This document shows positions 15,156-23,298 of a stretch of DNA of 28,990 nt, piece by piece. Every line of letters begins with the position of its first letter. The stretch's first letter is position 1. Under the pieces are notes generated by a model. It was not told where the DNA came from and searched no databases. It saw only the letters and a program-made list of their open reading frames with translations. Source of the DNA: a virus; the IMG/VR virus record IMGVR_UViG_3300044972_000269, positions 1 to 28,990 of that record; one strand, 5' to 3'. The translations under genes were made by a program, and so were the position numbers.

Positions 15156-16259
15156 ATGTCTGACGTACCAAGTAATTTAATTCCAACGCGGATAACACAA
15201 CTTCCAACTGCACCTGTTGCATCTGAAGACAGCTTGATGATGATTGTCTACAACGGCAACAATTATCAAATCAGAGTCGGAGATCTTTTGAGTGTTGCTG
15301 GTGTTCCTACAACACGGCAAGTTATCGCTGGCACCAGTTTAACGGGTGGTGGTCAACTTTCTAGCAATGTAACGCTTAGTGTGGCAAATGGTGGTATCAC
15401 TAGCACACAGCTAAGTGCTACAGGTGTTACTGCTGGATCTTATGGTGATGCCACAAACATTCCTGTTTTTACAGTAGATTCAACTGGTCGCGTAACAGCC
15501 GCATCAACGATTGCCGCAACGATTACTGGCTATGTTCCTGTTACACGACAAGTGATTGCTGGCACTGGTTTGACTGGTGGTGGTGCGTTAAACGCTAATG
15601 TAACGATTGCGGCTAATCTTTCTGATAGTTTACCATTAGCTGGATTAACTACTGGATCGGCTGGTGTTGCTACATCTATGTCACGATCAGATCACAAGCA
15701 TCCGCAAGTGGATTTATCGAGTGCGAATGAAGTTGAAAATATTCTTGGTTTAAGTCACGGTGGCACTGCAAAAAGCATTGTGCCAAATGCAGGTGCAATA
15801 ATTTGGTCTGGTGCTGACGGTTTATATGTTGGACCTGCTGGAACGGCTGGGCAAGTTTTAGTTTCTGGCGGATCTTCTGCGCCAACATGGGGTTCTGGTG
15901 GAGGATCTGTGACAACGGTTTCAGTTGTTAGTGCTAATGGTTTTGCAGGAACGGTAGCTAATCCCTCATCAACACCTGCTATCACGTTGACGACTAGCAT
16001 TACTGGTGTGCTTAAAGGTAACGGTACGGCTATTTCTGCGGCTACGTCTGGCACAGATTATAGTGCGGGGACTTCTGCTTTAGCTACGGGTATTTTAAAA
16101 AGCACCACAACAACGGGCGCGTTAAGTATTGCGGTTGCGGCTGATTTTCCAACGCTCGATCAAAACACGACAGGAACTGCTGCTAATGTAACAGGTATTG
16201 TTGCTGTAGCTAATGGTGGTACAGGCAACGCTAATGGTATCAACGGAGGCACATTTTAA
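15156..16259 (+). CDS. Tail fibre-like protein with internal repeats
   Basis: A 367-residue Gly/Thr/Ser/Ala-rich protein. A short N-terminal domain (1-50, LPTAPVASEDSLMMIVYNG) resembles virion-attachment regions of fibres. A repeat, TRQVIAGTxLTGGGxL, starts at residues 53 and 130 (codons at 15312 and 15543, 77 residues apart), as in beta-helical or triple-stranded fibre shafts. The end, VANGGTGNANGINGGTF, is a common fibre-type tail. The start follows GGAGATG inside the previous gene. It overlaps the next gene by one base (TAATG). An adsorption or fibre role is inferred from composition and repeats. Confidence 0.7.
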   Translation: MSDVPSNLIPTRITQLPTAPVASEDSLMMIVYNGNNYQIRVGDLLSVAGVPTTRQVIAGTSLTGGGQLSSNVTLSVANGGITSTQLSATGVTAGSYGDATNIPVFTVDSTGRVTAASTIAATITGYVPVTRQVIAGTGLTGGGALNANVTIAANLSDSLPLAGLTTGSAGVATSMSRSDHKHPQVDLSSANEVENILGLSHGGTAKSIVPNAGAIIWSGADGLYVGPAGTAGQVLVSGGSSAPTWGSGGGSVTTVSVVSANGFAGTVANPSSTPAITLTTSITGVLKGNGTAISAATSGTDYSAGTSALATGILKSTTTTGALSIAVAADFPTLDQNTTGTAANVTGIVAVANGGTGNANGINGGTF

Positions 16260-16609
16260 TGACAACAATTGAAGATTTAATAGACAAAATGTTTGAAAGC
16301 AGGAATGCTGCTCATATTGAACACTGGAAAACTAAAAATGGCGAAGTTCATCGTGCGCTTGGATCTTATTATGATGATGTTATCGAAATGACTGACAAGC
16401 TCGTTGAAGCGTATCAAGGAACGTTCGGCATCGTTGGTGATGTTGACGGTGAGGTTGATGACGTTACGCGGTTAATACATGATGATATAATTTGGCTTAA
16501 CGAAAACAGAAGCAAGATTGCAAAAAATATTCCAGCACTTGAAAATATTATTGATGAGTTGACTGGATTACATATGACAACGCTCTATAAATTAGAAAAT
16601 TTGAGGTAA
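16259..16609 (+). CDS. DUF5856-like helical protein with Dps-like motif
   Basis: A 116-residue all-helical protein. It has H19xxH22W23, H31, D46, E50 and G54 in a pattern like the first two helices of Dps/ferritin-like proteins. The spacing H19-H31-D46-E50 (12, 15, 4) equals that of the E. coli Dps ferroxidase residues H51, H63, D78 and E82, although the Trp follows H22 rather than H19. I associate this sequence type with DUF5856, found in phages with no known function. Iron binding or DNA protection is a hypothesis only. It sits between two fibre genes, overlapping the first (TAATG) after a GGAGG site. Confidence 0.7.
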   Translation: MTTIEDLIDKMFESRNAAHIEHWKTKNGEVHRALGSYYDDVIEMTDKLVEAYQGTFGIVGDVDGEVDDVTRLIHDDIIWLNENRSKIAKNIPALENIIDELTGLHMTTLYKLENLR

Positions 16610-16613
16610 GACA

Positions 16614-17966
16614 ATGTCACAAACAGGTTACACACCAATACAACTTTACCGCACCACAACATCTGGTGCTGCGCCTACTGCTGGAAATTTAACTGATGGT
16701 GAGTTAGCCATCAATATTAATGATGCAGATGTGGCTTTATATACAAAAAATCAATCTGGCGTTGTTAAACGATTGATGAACAATCCTGCTAGTTTAAAAT
16801 ATCCAACAGTAGATGGCACGTCTAATCAAGTGATAAAAACAGACGGTGCTGGTTTATTATCATGGGTGACTGCTGTGTTATCTGGTGGTGCTTTAGGAAC
16901 ACCAACAAGTGGCACTTTAACTAACTGTACAGGTCTTCCTGTATCGACAGGCGTGTCGGGTCTTGGCACAAACGTCGCCACATTCCTTCAAACACCTACC
17001 TCCGCAAACCTCGCTGCGGCATTAACAGATAAAACGGGCACAGGCGCAAACGTATTTGCATCAAACCCAACCTTCCCTGCGCAAATCAATCTTACTGCAA
17101 ACTCTGGCTATAATATTTATGCTTCGGGAACGGCTGATAACTATTTGGCTGGTAGACTGGGTGTAGGGGTAACATGCGGAAGCGATACGACTATTCAAGC
17201 GGGTAGAGCACTAACCGGAGGAACGGCTCAATGGGGTGTATATCACACAGGGGTAGTTAACTCTGATGTAACAGTTAATGCTGCAGGATTTAGAAATGTA
17301 GCTACAACACAAGCAGCATCATTTACGCTAAATAATTACTTGGGGTTTATAGCTACACAAGGGACACTAGGTGCAGGCAGCGCAATAACTAATCAGTATG
17401 GCTTTTTTGCAGAAAACTCACTCACAGGTGCAACCAACAACTACGGTTTTTATGGCACTATAGCGTCTGGTACAGGCAGATATAATCTCTATATGGCAGG
17501 AACGGCTGATAATTACTTAGGTGGTAGTTTGGGGATTGGGACGAGTAGTCCTGTATATACATTAGATGTTTCTGGTGCTATCAGAGCTAATATACCTTAT
17601 AGTCAAATTGTTCAATCGTGTTCAATGGGAGGTATTACAACAGGTGGCTATATTAGATTTACATCAAATGGTGCAGGTAAATATAACTATCAAATTAATA
17701 CAGCCGCAGCTGGTGATTTTACTACAGTAATAACTGCATACACAATAGATGCTTCAGGCAACGTAGGTATCGGCACAGCTTCACCTAACGCATCCGCCAT
17801 CCTTGATGTGCAGTCAACAACAAAAGGCGTGAGAATGCCTAATATGACAACTACGCAGAAACTTGCCATTGCGTCACCTGCGGCAGGGTTGATGGTTTTT
17901 GATACCACATTAAGCAAGTTATGCGTGTACTCTGGTGCGGCATGGCAAACAATCACTTCAATTTAA
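16614..17966 (+). CDS. Tail fibre protein
   Basis: A 450-residue protein. The N-terminus contains TDGELAININDADVALYTKN, a motif shared by many phage fibre and appendage proteins. The middle carries a repeated GTADNYLxGxLGxG unit near residues 170 and 295 and a GNVGIGTASP unit near 385. The C-terminal 55 residues (ILDVQSTTKGVRMPNM and AGLMVFDTTLSKLCVYSG) are a widespread tip domain of phage fibres. It probably binds the host surface. Codon choice changes along the gene, with a C-richer block near 16930-17090 and more AGA/GGG/ATA codons near 17150-17600, suggesting a mosaic of exchanged segments. The start follows TTGAGG. Confidence 0.8.
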   Translation: MSQTGYTPIQLYRTTTSGAAPTAGNLTDGELAININDADVALYTKNQSGVVKRLMNNPASLKYPTVDGTSNQVIKTDGAGLLSWVTAVLSGGALGTPTSGTLTNCTGLPVSTGVSGLGTNVATFLQTPTSANLAAALTDKTGTGANVFASNPTFPAQINLTANSGYNIYASGTADNYLAGRLGVGVTCGSDTTIQAGRALTGGTAQWGVYHTGVVNSDVTVNAAGFRNVATTQAASFTLNNYLGFIATQGTLGAGSAITNQYGFFAENSLTGATNNYGFYGTIASGTGRYNLYMAGTADNYLGGSLGIGTSSPVYTLDVSGAIRANIPYSQIVQSCSMGGITTGGYIRFTSNGAGKYNYQINTAAAGDFTTVITAYTIDASGNVGIGTASPNASAILDVQSTTKGVRMPNMTTTQKLAIASPAAGLMVFDTTLSKLCVYSGAAWQTITSI

Positions 17967-17976
17967 GGAAATACTC

Positions 17977-18282
17977 ATGACAACAACATACACATACGAA
18001 CCAACTAACTTGCAACGCGACCAAAACGGTATTGTGAACCAAGTGCAATTTACAATCACCGCGTCAAACGGCACAGACAGCGTAACGGTTAACTCGATCA
18101 CAGGCTTACCTGCACCTAAAGGCACAGTCATTGATTACGATAAACTATCAAAAGCAGATGTTATTGCATGGATTAAAAATCTAGTGGGTACACAATCTGA
18201 AGCGTTAGCAGATTCGGAATTAGCCGCGCATATTGAGAATCAAAAAGTTGTACTGTCTAACGGCACACCTTGGAGCAACTAA
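17977..18282 (+). CDS. Small fibre-adjacent protein, 101 aa
   Basis: A 101-residue soluble protein: a beta-rich N-terminal half (VQFTITASNGTDSVTVNS) and a helical C-terminal half (DKLSKADVIAWIKNLVG). The ATG at 17977 is chosen because TAAGGAAA lies just upstream and it avoids overlap with the fibre gene; an earlier in-frame start at 17935 would overlap it. It resembles small phage proteins encoded after fibre genes. A fibre-assembly or accessory role is possible but not shown. Confidence 0.65.
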   Translation: MTTTYTYEPTNLQRDQNGIVNQVQFTITASNGTDSVTVNSITGLPAPKGTVIDYDKLSKADVIAWIKNLVGTQSEALADSELAAHIENQKVVLSNGTPWSN

Positions 18283-18428
18283 TGATTACTTGGGAAATTA
18301 CAGAAGAAGTGGCAAATGCGATATTAGGTATGTTAGGTAACCTGCCCACCTCGTCAGGTGCATTTCCTATCCTTGTGGATTTGAAACAGCAAACTGATAG
18401 TCAAACTGAAGAAAAAAAAGCGGAGTGA
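18282..18428 (+). CDS. Small protein, 48 aa, upstream of the holin gene
   Basis: A 48-residue reading frame that starts at ATG 18282, overlapping the previous stop as TAATG, and ends at TGA 18426-18428. It contains an amphipathic helix, EEVANAILGMLGNLPTSSGAFP, then a charged tail. It has no clear transmembrane segment. Similar small proteins are seen next to phage lysis genes in my experience; function unknown. It fills an otherwise unexplained 150 bases in a tightly packed region. Confidence 0.6.
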   Translation: MITWEITEEVANAILGMLGNLPTSSGAFPILVDLKQQTDSQTEEKKAE

Positions 18429-18433
18429 TACTC

Positions 18434-18625
18434 ATGGGTAAACTACTCAAAATCTGGAACTACTTAATGGCTCGATTAAAAGAGCCTTCTACCTACGCAA
18501 GTGTGGCAGCACTCGCAACGATGGCGGGTGTGAATATTGATGCAACGCCTGTTGTGCATGACAGCTTAACTGCCGCTAGTGTCGTGTTTGGTATGATTGG
18601 ACTGTTTGCATCAGAAGGTAAATAA
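18434..18625 (+). CDS. Holin candidate
   Basis: A 63-residue protein with a basic, amphipathic N-terminus (MGKLLKIWNYLMARLKEPS) and two hydrophobic stretches, about 20-35 and 44-60, suggesting a small two-segment membrane protein of the class II holin kind. It lies one base before the endolysin gene, the usual order of a lysis cassette. Holins form the inner-membrane hole that releases or activates the endolysin. ATG 18434 is preferred over GTG 18425 because GGAG lies 8 bases upstream. The assignment rests on size, hydrophobicity and neighbour. Confidence 0.65.
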   Translation: MGKLLKIWNYLMARLKEPSTYASVAALATMAGVNIDATPVVHDSLTAASVVFGMIGLFASEGK

Positions 18626-18626
18626 T

Positions 18627-18980
18627 ATGAGCACCTATTTTAAGCCAGAAGAATTTGAGTGTCACTGCGGGTGCGGAGAAAAAGACGTTAATCCTAAGCT
18701 CGTAGAGTTACTTAATCGCATCCGTGAGTCGTTTGGCAAACTTATTACCATTATGAGCGGTAGAAGATGTGAAGCACACAACACGAAAGTGGGTGGTGCA
18801 AAGCATAGCCAGCACGTACTAGGTAACGCAGCCGATATTAAAGTAAAAGACGTACCGCCCAAAGAAGTGCAAGAATACCTCATGAAGCATTTTGATGACG
18901 ATTGCAAAGGTCTTGGACGCTACAAATCTTTTACACACATCGATGTCCGCGATGGTAAGATTGCTCGCTGGAATGGATAA
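18627..18980 (+). CDS. Endolysin, peptidase M15 family
   Basis: A 117-residue enzyme that cleaves the peptide stems of peptidoglycan. The N-terminus has FECHCGCG, then ITIMSGRRCEAHN. The metal site HSQHVLGNAADIK supplies H63 and D70, and FTHIDVRDG supplies H104 with the neighbouring D106, the H-x6-D...H signature of the small M15 (peptidase_M15_3-like) phage endopeptidases. Length matches that family. There is no signal peptide, so release depends on a holin, which the preceding gene probably is. ATG 18627 is chosen after AGAAGG. The cassette is embedded between fibre and adaptor genes. Confidence 0.85.
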   Translation: MSTYFKPEEFECHCGCGEKDVNPKLVELLNRIRESFGKLITIMSGRRCEAHNTKVGGAKHSQHVLGNAADIKVKDVPPKEVQEYLMKHFDDDCKGLGRYKSFTHIDVRDGKIARWNG

Positions 18981-18985
18981 CATTT

Positions 18986-19014
18986 TTGTTTTTACATTCA
19001 TTTAAAAGTATAAT
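18986..19014 (+). promoter_or_regulatory. Promoter before the adaptor gene
   Basis: TTGTTT (18986-18991), a 17-base spacer and a perfect TATAAT (19009-19014) lie in the 93-base gap after the endolysin gene. Downstream, GCTGAATCAGC forms a small palindrome (about 19033-19043), a possible operator or leader hairpin, then ACGGAG precedes ATG 19074. This is the best sigma70-like promoter I see in the window. Confidence 0.55.
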
Positions 19015-19073
19015 TCAATAACACAGGTGCATGCTGAATCAGCGGCTAATACGACAAAACATACGGAGTATTT

Positions 19074-19706
19074 ATGAGCTACAGCATGACCTACGACTCG
19101 TTGCTCGTAGACGTTAGACGTTACCTAGAGCGTGGCTTTACGCAAGAAAGTGACCAAATCGTTTACGATCAACTTCCCCGACTCATCACAATGGGTGAGC
19201 GTCGTATTGCGCGTGAACTCAAAATTGAAGGTTTTATTCGTGCAGTCACAACACCATTAACGGTGGGTGTTAACGTTTACATGAAACCAGACAGATGGCG
19301 TGATACTGTTAGCATGACTGTTGACGGAACGCCTATTTTTGCGCGTGCTTATGAATACATCAAGAATTACTGGCCAGATCCTGCTCAAACGGGATCACCG
19401 TCGTATTACGCGGATTACGATTATCAACACTGGATAATTGCACCAACACCAGATACCGCACAAACATTAGAAATTTTATTTTACGAACAAGTGCGTTTTC
19501 TTGGTGATGACTTTCAAACAAACTGGCTTACCGAATATGCGCCAGACGTTCTTTTATACGCTACATTGCTTGAAGCAACACCGTTTCTTAAAAATGACGA
19601 ACGTGTACAAGTTTGGCAAGGTATTTATGACCGAGCTGCTCAAGCACTTAATGGCGAAGATCTTAAACGTATAATGGATCGCACAGCGAACCGGAGTGAA
19701 GCATAA
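19074..19706 (+). CDS. Adaptor / head-completion protein (SU10-type)
   Basis: A 210-residue protein with helical ends and a beta-rich centre. It opens with MTYDSLLVDVRRYLERG, continues with IVYDQLPRLITMGERRIARELKIEG, and has a C-terminal helix near PDVLLYATLLEATPF. This pattern matches phage adaptor proteins of the kind in phage SU10, comparable in role to T7 gp11: a ring between portal and nozzle. It follows a good promoter and precedes a fibre-like gene and the nozzle gene, which fits. The stop overlaps the next start (TAATG). Confidence 0.75.
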   Translation: MSYSMTYDSLLVDVRRYLERGFTQESDQIVYDQLPRLITMGERRIARELKIEGFIRAVTTPLTVGVNVYMKPDRWRDTVSMTVDGTPIFARAYEYIKNYWPDPAQTGSPSYYADYDYQHWIIAPTPDTAQTLEILFYEQVRFLGDDFQTNWLTEYAPDVLLYATLLEATPFLKNDERVQVWQGIYDRAAQALNGEDLKRIMDRTANRSEA

Positions 19707-20905
19707 TGACAACATATACCGAAGTCTTCGGTGGCGCAAACATTTATCCAAGTGAAATCAGCTATAGCGCGTTAACACTTACAACTGATGTTACGTTAAG
19801 CTGGCCAACTGAAACCTCTGCTAGTAATAATCTTGCCACGCGAATTATCAACATTTCATCAGCAACCGCTGGGTTAAGTATATTTTTACCAGACGCAGCA
19901 AAAGCAGGAACAGGTGAAACCATACTGTTTAATAACGTGGGTGCGCAATCAATTACAGTAAAAAACGCTAACGGTACGCAAATTGTCGTTGTTACTGCTG
20001 GCACACTGTGGCAAGTTTATTTAACTAATAATACCACAACAGCAGGCACTTGGGTTTCATTGCAATATGGCGCAAGCATATCAATTGCTAACGCTTCAGC
20101 ATTGACTGGAACAGGAATTGTTGCAGTTGGTTCTTTACTTTCACAATCTGTTCCAATTACTGAATTTAATTCAAATTACACAGCAACTGTTAATGACCGC
20201 GCAAAAATGTTTAATTGGACTGGAGCGGCAGGAACATTAACACTTCCAGATCCAACATCCGTAGGAAATAATTGGTTTTTCTATCTTCGTAATTCTGGTT
20301 CTGGTTCAATTGTTGCTGATGCAGTTGGTGCAACATTAATTGATAATTCAGCTTATTTAAGTTTTCAGCCTGGAGAATCTGCCATTATTGCAAGTGATGG
20401 CGTTAACTGTTATACCATTGGATTTGGTCAATCGTCTATTTTTACGTTTGACTTTACTATTATTCCTGTTGCTGGAAATGGCAATTACATTTTGACAGGC
20501 ACAGAATTAAATCGTATAGCTTATCGTTTTACAGGCGCATTAACGGGTAACAGAACTATTATTGTTCCTGCAACAGTTCAACAATATTGGGTGGATAATC
20601 AAACCACTGGATCTTATACTTTTACAGTAAAAACATCGTCTGGTACGGGTGTTGTTTTAGCTACCAATGAACGTGCTATTTTATATAGTGACGGTACTAA
20701 TGTTATTCGCGCAGATACTTACGGGGTGTCTTATCCAATTTCTGTATCACAAGGAGGTACTGGAGCAACTTCCGCTGGATCTGCACTTTTAAATTTAGGC
20801 GGCACATCGGTTGGTGTTGGGTTGTTTACAGCATCATCACAAGCGGCAGCTTGGAGTGTTTTAGGTGTTGCGCAGTCTGGAAATGTTAACGGTGGTACAT
20901 ACTAA
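19706..20905 (+). CDS. Beta-rich fibre-like structural protein
   Basis: A 399-residue, Thr/Ser/Gly/Ala-rich protein composed of repeated beta-type units, for example GETILFNNVGAQSITVKNANGTQ and a second similar unit near residues 255-320. A fibre-type motif, SQGGTGATSAGSALLNLGG, lies near residue 349, and the end, GNVNGGTY, resembles the NGGTF end of the fibre-like protein at 15156. Located between adaptor and nozzle genes, it is probably an appendage of the tail. Overlaps on both sides are single bases (TAATG), indicating coupled translation. Confidence 0.65.
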   Translation: MTTYTEVFGGANIYPSEISYSALTLTTDVTLSWPTETSASNNLATRIINISSATAGLSIFLPDAAKAGTGETILFNNVGAQSITVKNANGTQIVVVTAGTLWQVYLTNNTTTAGTWVSLQYGASISIANASALTGTGIVAVGSLLSQSVPITEFNSNYTATVNDRAKMFNWTGAAGTLTLPDPTSVGNNWFFYLRNSGSGSIVADAVGATLIDNSAYLSFQPGESAIIASDGVNCYTIGFGQSSIFTFDFTIIPVAGNGNYILTGTELNRIAYRFTGALTGNRTIIVPATVQQYWVDNQTTGSYTFTVKTSSGTGVVLATNERAILYSDGTNVIRADTYGVSYPISVSQGGTGATSAGSALLNLGGTSVGVGLFTASSQAAAWSVLGVAQSGNVNGGTY

Positions 20906-23067
20906 TGCCAGAAAAAACGATTATTTTAAAGTCAGATGCAGGAATCAAACGCGACGGTACTAAGTTTGATGGCAACAATTATACAGACGGACAATGGGTT
21001 CGTTGGCAACGTGGTTTGCCACGCAAAATTGGTGGTTATAAATCCACACAAAAGTATTTGACAGAAATTAGTCGTGGTTTTAGTAATTTTACTCAAATGA
21101 ATTTCATTTATTGTCACAGCGGAAGTGAAAATTTTTTAGAAAGGTTTACTATTGATTCAACCGGTAATAGTTCTATTGTTACAAATAGAACACCTGCAAG
21201 TACCTATGCGACTGGAAAAGTAACTTTAACAAGTGGATCTGCTGGTTCAGTTGATAGTATTACTATAAATGGCGTGAACGCCATGTCTGGTTCTGTTGCT
21301 TATACGACAAGTTTAACGGCAACAGCAACAGCAGTGGCGGCAAATATTACTGCTCATGCTGCTGGATACAGTGCAACAGCCTCTGCTGGCGGAATTATTA
21401 ATATTACAGCCACGTCAGTTGGATCAACGGTTAATAATTTACCAATTGTAACAGTAACAACAACCATTGTTGCTGATTCTGGTGATATGAATGGTGGGTT
21501 CTTTGCATCTCAATTACCAAACGCACTTAACATGTGGATGTTTGATTATCAATATGATTCTTCTACAAATCAAAATTATTTGTTTGCACATGTATCACAA
21601 AATTTAAATTCTATTTCTAATGATGCTGGCGGATATATTTTCTTTGGTGAAGTGCTTGGCACTGGTCAACTTCAATATGTTGGATTACCACCAGATGCAA
21701 ATGCTACAGGCGGCATTGTATCGCTACATCCTTATTTATTTTACTATGGCACAGACGGTATTATTGGATGGAGCGTTGCAGGAAGTCCAACAAATCTAAC
21801 TGATTTTGGATCTGGTGCGGGTCTTGCGCGTGTGTGGGGTCAGAAAATTATCAAAGGTTTGCCACTTCGTGCTGGTAGCGGAACAGCTCCTGCTGGATTA
21901 TTTTGGGCGTATGATGCCGTTATTCGTGCAACGTTTACTGGTGGTGCAACTGTATTCCAGTTTGACGTGGTAGCAACTGATACATCTATTATTTCAGAAA
22001 ACTGCATTGTTGATTACGATGGTGTTTTCTTTTGGGCGGGTGTTGATCGCTTTTTAATGTTTAATGGTGTGGTGCGTGAAGTTCCAAACGCCATGAATTT
22101 AAATTACTTCTTTGATGGATTGTATCCAAGAAATAGATCAAAAGTATTTGCATTTAAAGTTCCACGTTATGGTGAGATTTGGTGGTGTTATCCACGCGAA
22201 GATGCAACAGAATGTACGCATGCAGTTATTTACAATGTACGCGAAAACACATGGTATGACACAGAGCTTCCTGCTAACGGACGTGCCGCTGGTGCATTTA
22301 ACAATTCATTTGCTGCGCCTATTTTAGCTGGTGCAGTTCCTGGTGATAATGCAGTTGGTGCAACTGGAACGATTACATTTACAGGCGGATCATCCGGATC
22401 GGTCAATTCTATTACAATTAACAGCGTGCCAATTATTTCTGGTGTCGTACCGTACAGCACTAGTTTATTTGTTACGGCTGAAAATGTAGCAAATGCCATT
22501 AATGTTTACAGTTCATATCCAGAATATATTGCTACAGTTTCTACCGTTGGAGGTCAACCTGTTGTTACTATCACATCAACATTGGTCGGACCGCAATACA
22601 ATAATCTTGTTTTAGCAGTAACAACAACCACCATAACAACAACAACTACAAACATGACCGGTGGCACTTATGCGTATCGTGTGTGGGTTCAAGAGCAAGG
22701 TGTTGATGAGATTGATGGACAAAACATTAATCCAATCAGATCTTATTTTGAAACGGCTGATTTGTCTGCGGTGGCGCAAGGTAACAACGAATTTATGCGT
22801 ATTACGCGCATAGAACCAGATTTTGTGCAAAGTGGGAACATGACAGTTCAAGTCACTGGTAGATCTAATGCGCGTGCGCCAGAAGTCTACGGTACAACGT
22901 TTACTTTTCCAGCAACTGCGCAAGAATCTTGGCAACAAATTGTTATGCTTAAAGAGCAACGTCGTGAGCTTCGCGTCAGATTTGAATCAAATGAGGTGTA
23001 CGGTGATTATCAAATGGGTCAAATTATTGGACATGTTTCAATGGGTGACAACACGGTGATTTCATGA
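20905..23067 (+). CDS. Nozzle-like tail protein with two inserted beta domains
   Basis: A 720-residue protein whose core resembles the tail-needle-hub and nozzle proteins of podoviruses (P22 gp10, T7 gp12): KSDAGIKRDGTKFDGNNYTDG at the start, propeller-like repeats (FYYGTDGIIGWSV, YDGVFFWAGVDRFLMFNG, YGEIWWCYPRED, VIYNVRENTWYD) and a beta-rich end. Two copies of an extra domain of about 100 residues interrupt it, at 104-198 and 488-588. Both start G.[VI]T[LF]T.GS.GSV.SITIN, include a helix before a central strand, and end near M.GG. The nozzle role is inferred from motifs and gene order; the start uses the TAATG overlap. Confidence 0.75.
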   Translation: MPEKTIILKSDAGIKRDGTKFDGNNYTDGQWVRWQRGLPRKIGGYKSTQKYLTEISRGFSNFTQMNFIYCHSGSENFLERFTIDSTGNSSIVTNRTPASTYATGKVTLTSGSAGSVDSITINGVNAMSGSVAYTTSLTATATAVAANITAHAAGYSATASAGGIINITATSVGSTVNNLPIVTVTTTIVADSGDMNGGFFASQLPNALNMWMFDYQYDSSTNQNYLFAHVSQNLNSISNDAGGYIFFGEVLGTGQLQYVGLPPDANATGGIVSLHPYLFYYGTDGIIGWSVAGSPTNLTDFGSGAGLARVWGQKIIKGLPLRAGSGTAPAGLFWAYDAVIRATFTGGATVFQFDVVATDTSIISENCIVDYDGVFFWAGVDRFLMFNGVVREVPNAMNLNYFFDGLYPRNRSKVFAFKVPRYGEIWWCYPREDATECTHAVIYNVRENTWYDTELPANGRAAGAFNNSFAAPILAGAVPGDNAVGATGTITFTGGSSGSVNSITINSVPIISGVVPYSTSLFVTAENVANAINVYSSYPEYIATVSTVGGQPVVTITSTLVGPQYNNLVLAVTTTTITTTTTNMTGGTYAYRVWVQEQGVDEIDGQNINPIRSYFETADLSAVAQGNNEFMRITRIEPDFVQSGNMTVQVTGRSNARAPEVYGTTFTFPATAQESWQQIVMLKEQRRELRVRFESNEVYGDYQMGQIIGHVSMGDNTVIS

Positions 23068-23297
23068 GCATCAGAGTCACACTTCCGACACATCTTACGC
23101 TTCGCGATTGGGCAGATCAGATTGCATTGGATTTTGACCCATACGGTGCGTTTGGTCGTCTTGAAGACGAAAACAACTGGCAAAACTGGGGCATGCAATT
23201 TGTTAACAATTTAACGCTTAGAGAAAACTTTCCCATCCCGTACCAATTTGATGACTGGCGCGAATGGGCAGAGCGTTTTTGTCAAACGGTAGAATAA
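23064..23297 (+). CDS. Small acidic aromatic-rich protein, 77 aa
   Basis: A 77-residue protein rich in Trp and Asp: LTLRDWADQIALDFDPYG, then NNWQNWGMQFVNN, then PYQFDDWREWAERFC. The three W-containing segments look like related short amphipathic helices. It overlaps the nozzle gene by four bases (ATGA) and is followed after one base by the acetyltransferase gene. I have seen this type beside nozzle genes in aquatic phages; function unknown. A tail-assembly role is possible. Confidence 0.65.
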   Translation: MSIRVTLPTHLTLRDWADQIALDFDPYGAFGRLEDENNWQNWGMQFVNNLTLRENFPIPYQFDDWREWAERFCQTVE

Positions 23298-23298
23298 T

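Noticed and set aside
18990-19014. TTTACA at 18991-18996 as the -35 box
   Set aside because: It is only 12 bases from TATAAT, too close for a sigma70 promoter; TTGTTT at 18986 with a 17-base spacer fits better.
15156-20905. Diversity-generating retroelement acting on fibre genes
   Set aside because: No reverse transcriptase gene or template/variable repeat pair was seen; the fibre repeats are ordinary structural repeats.
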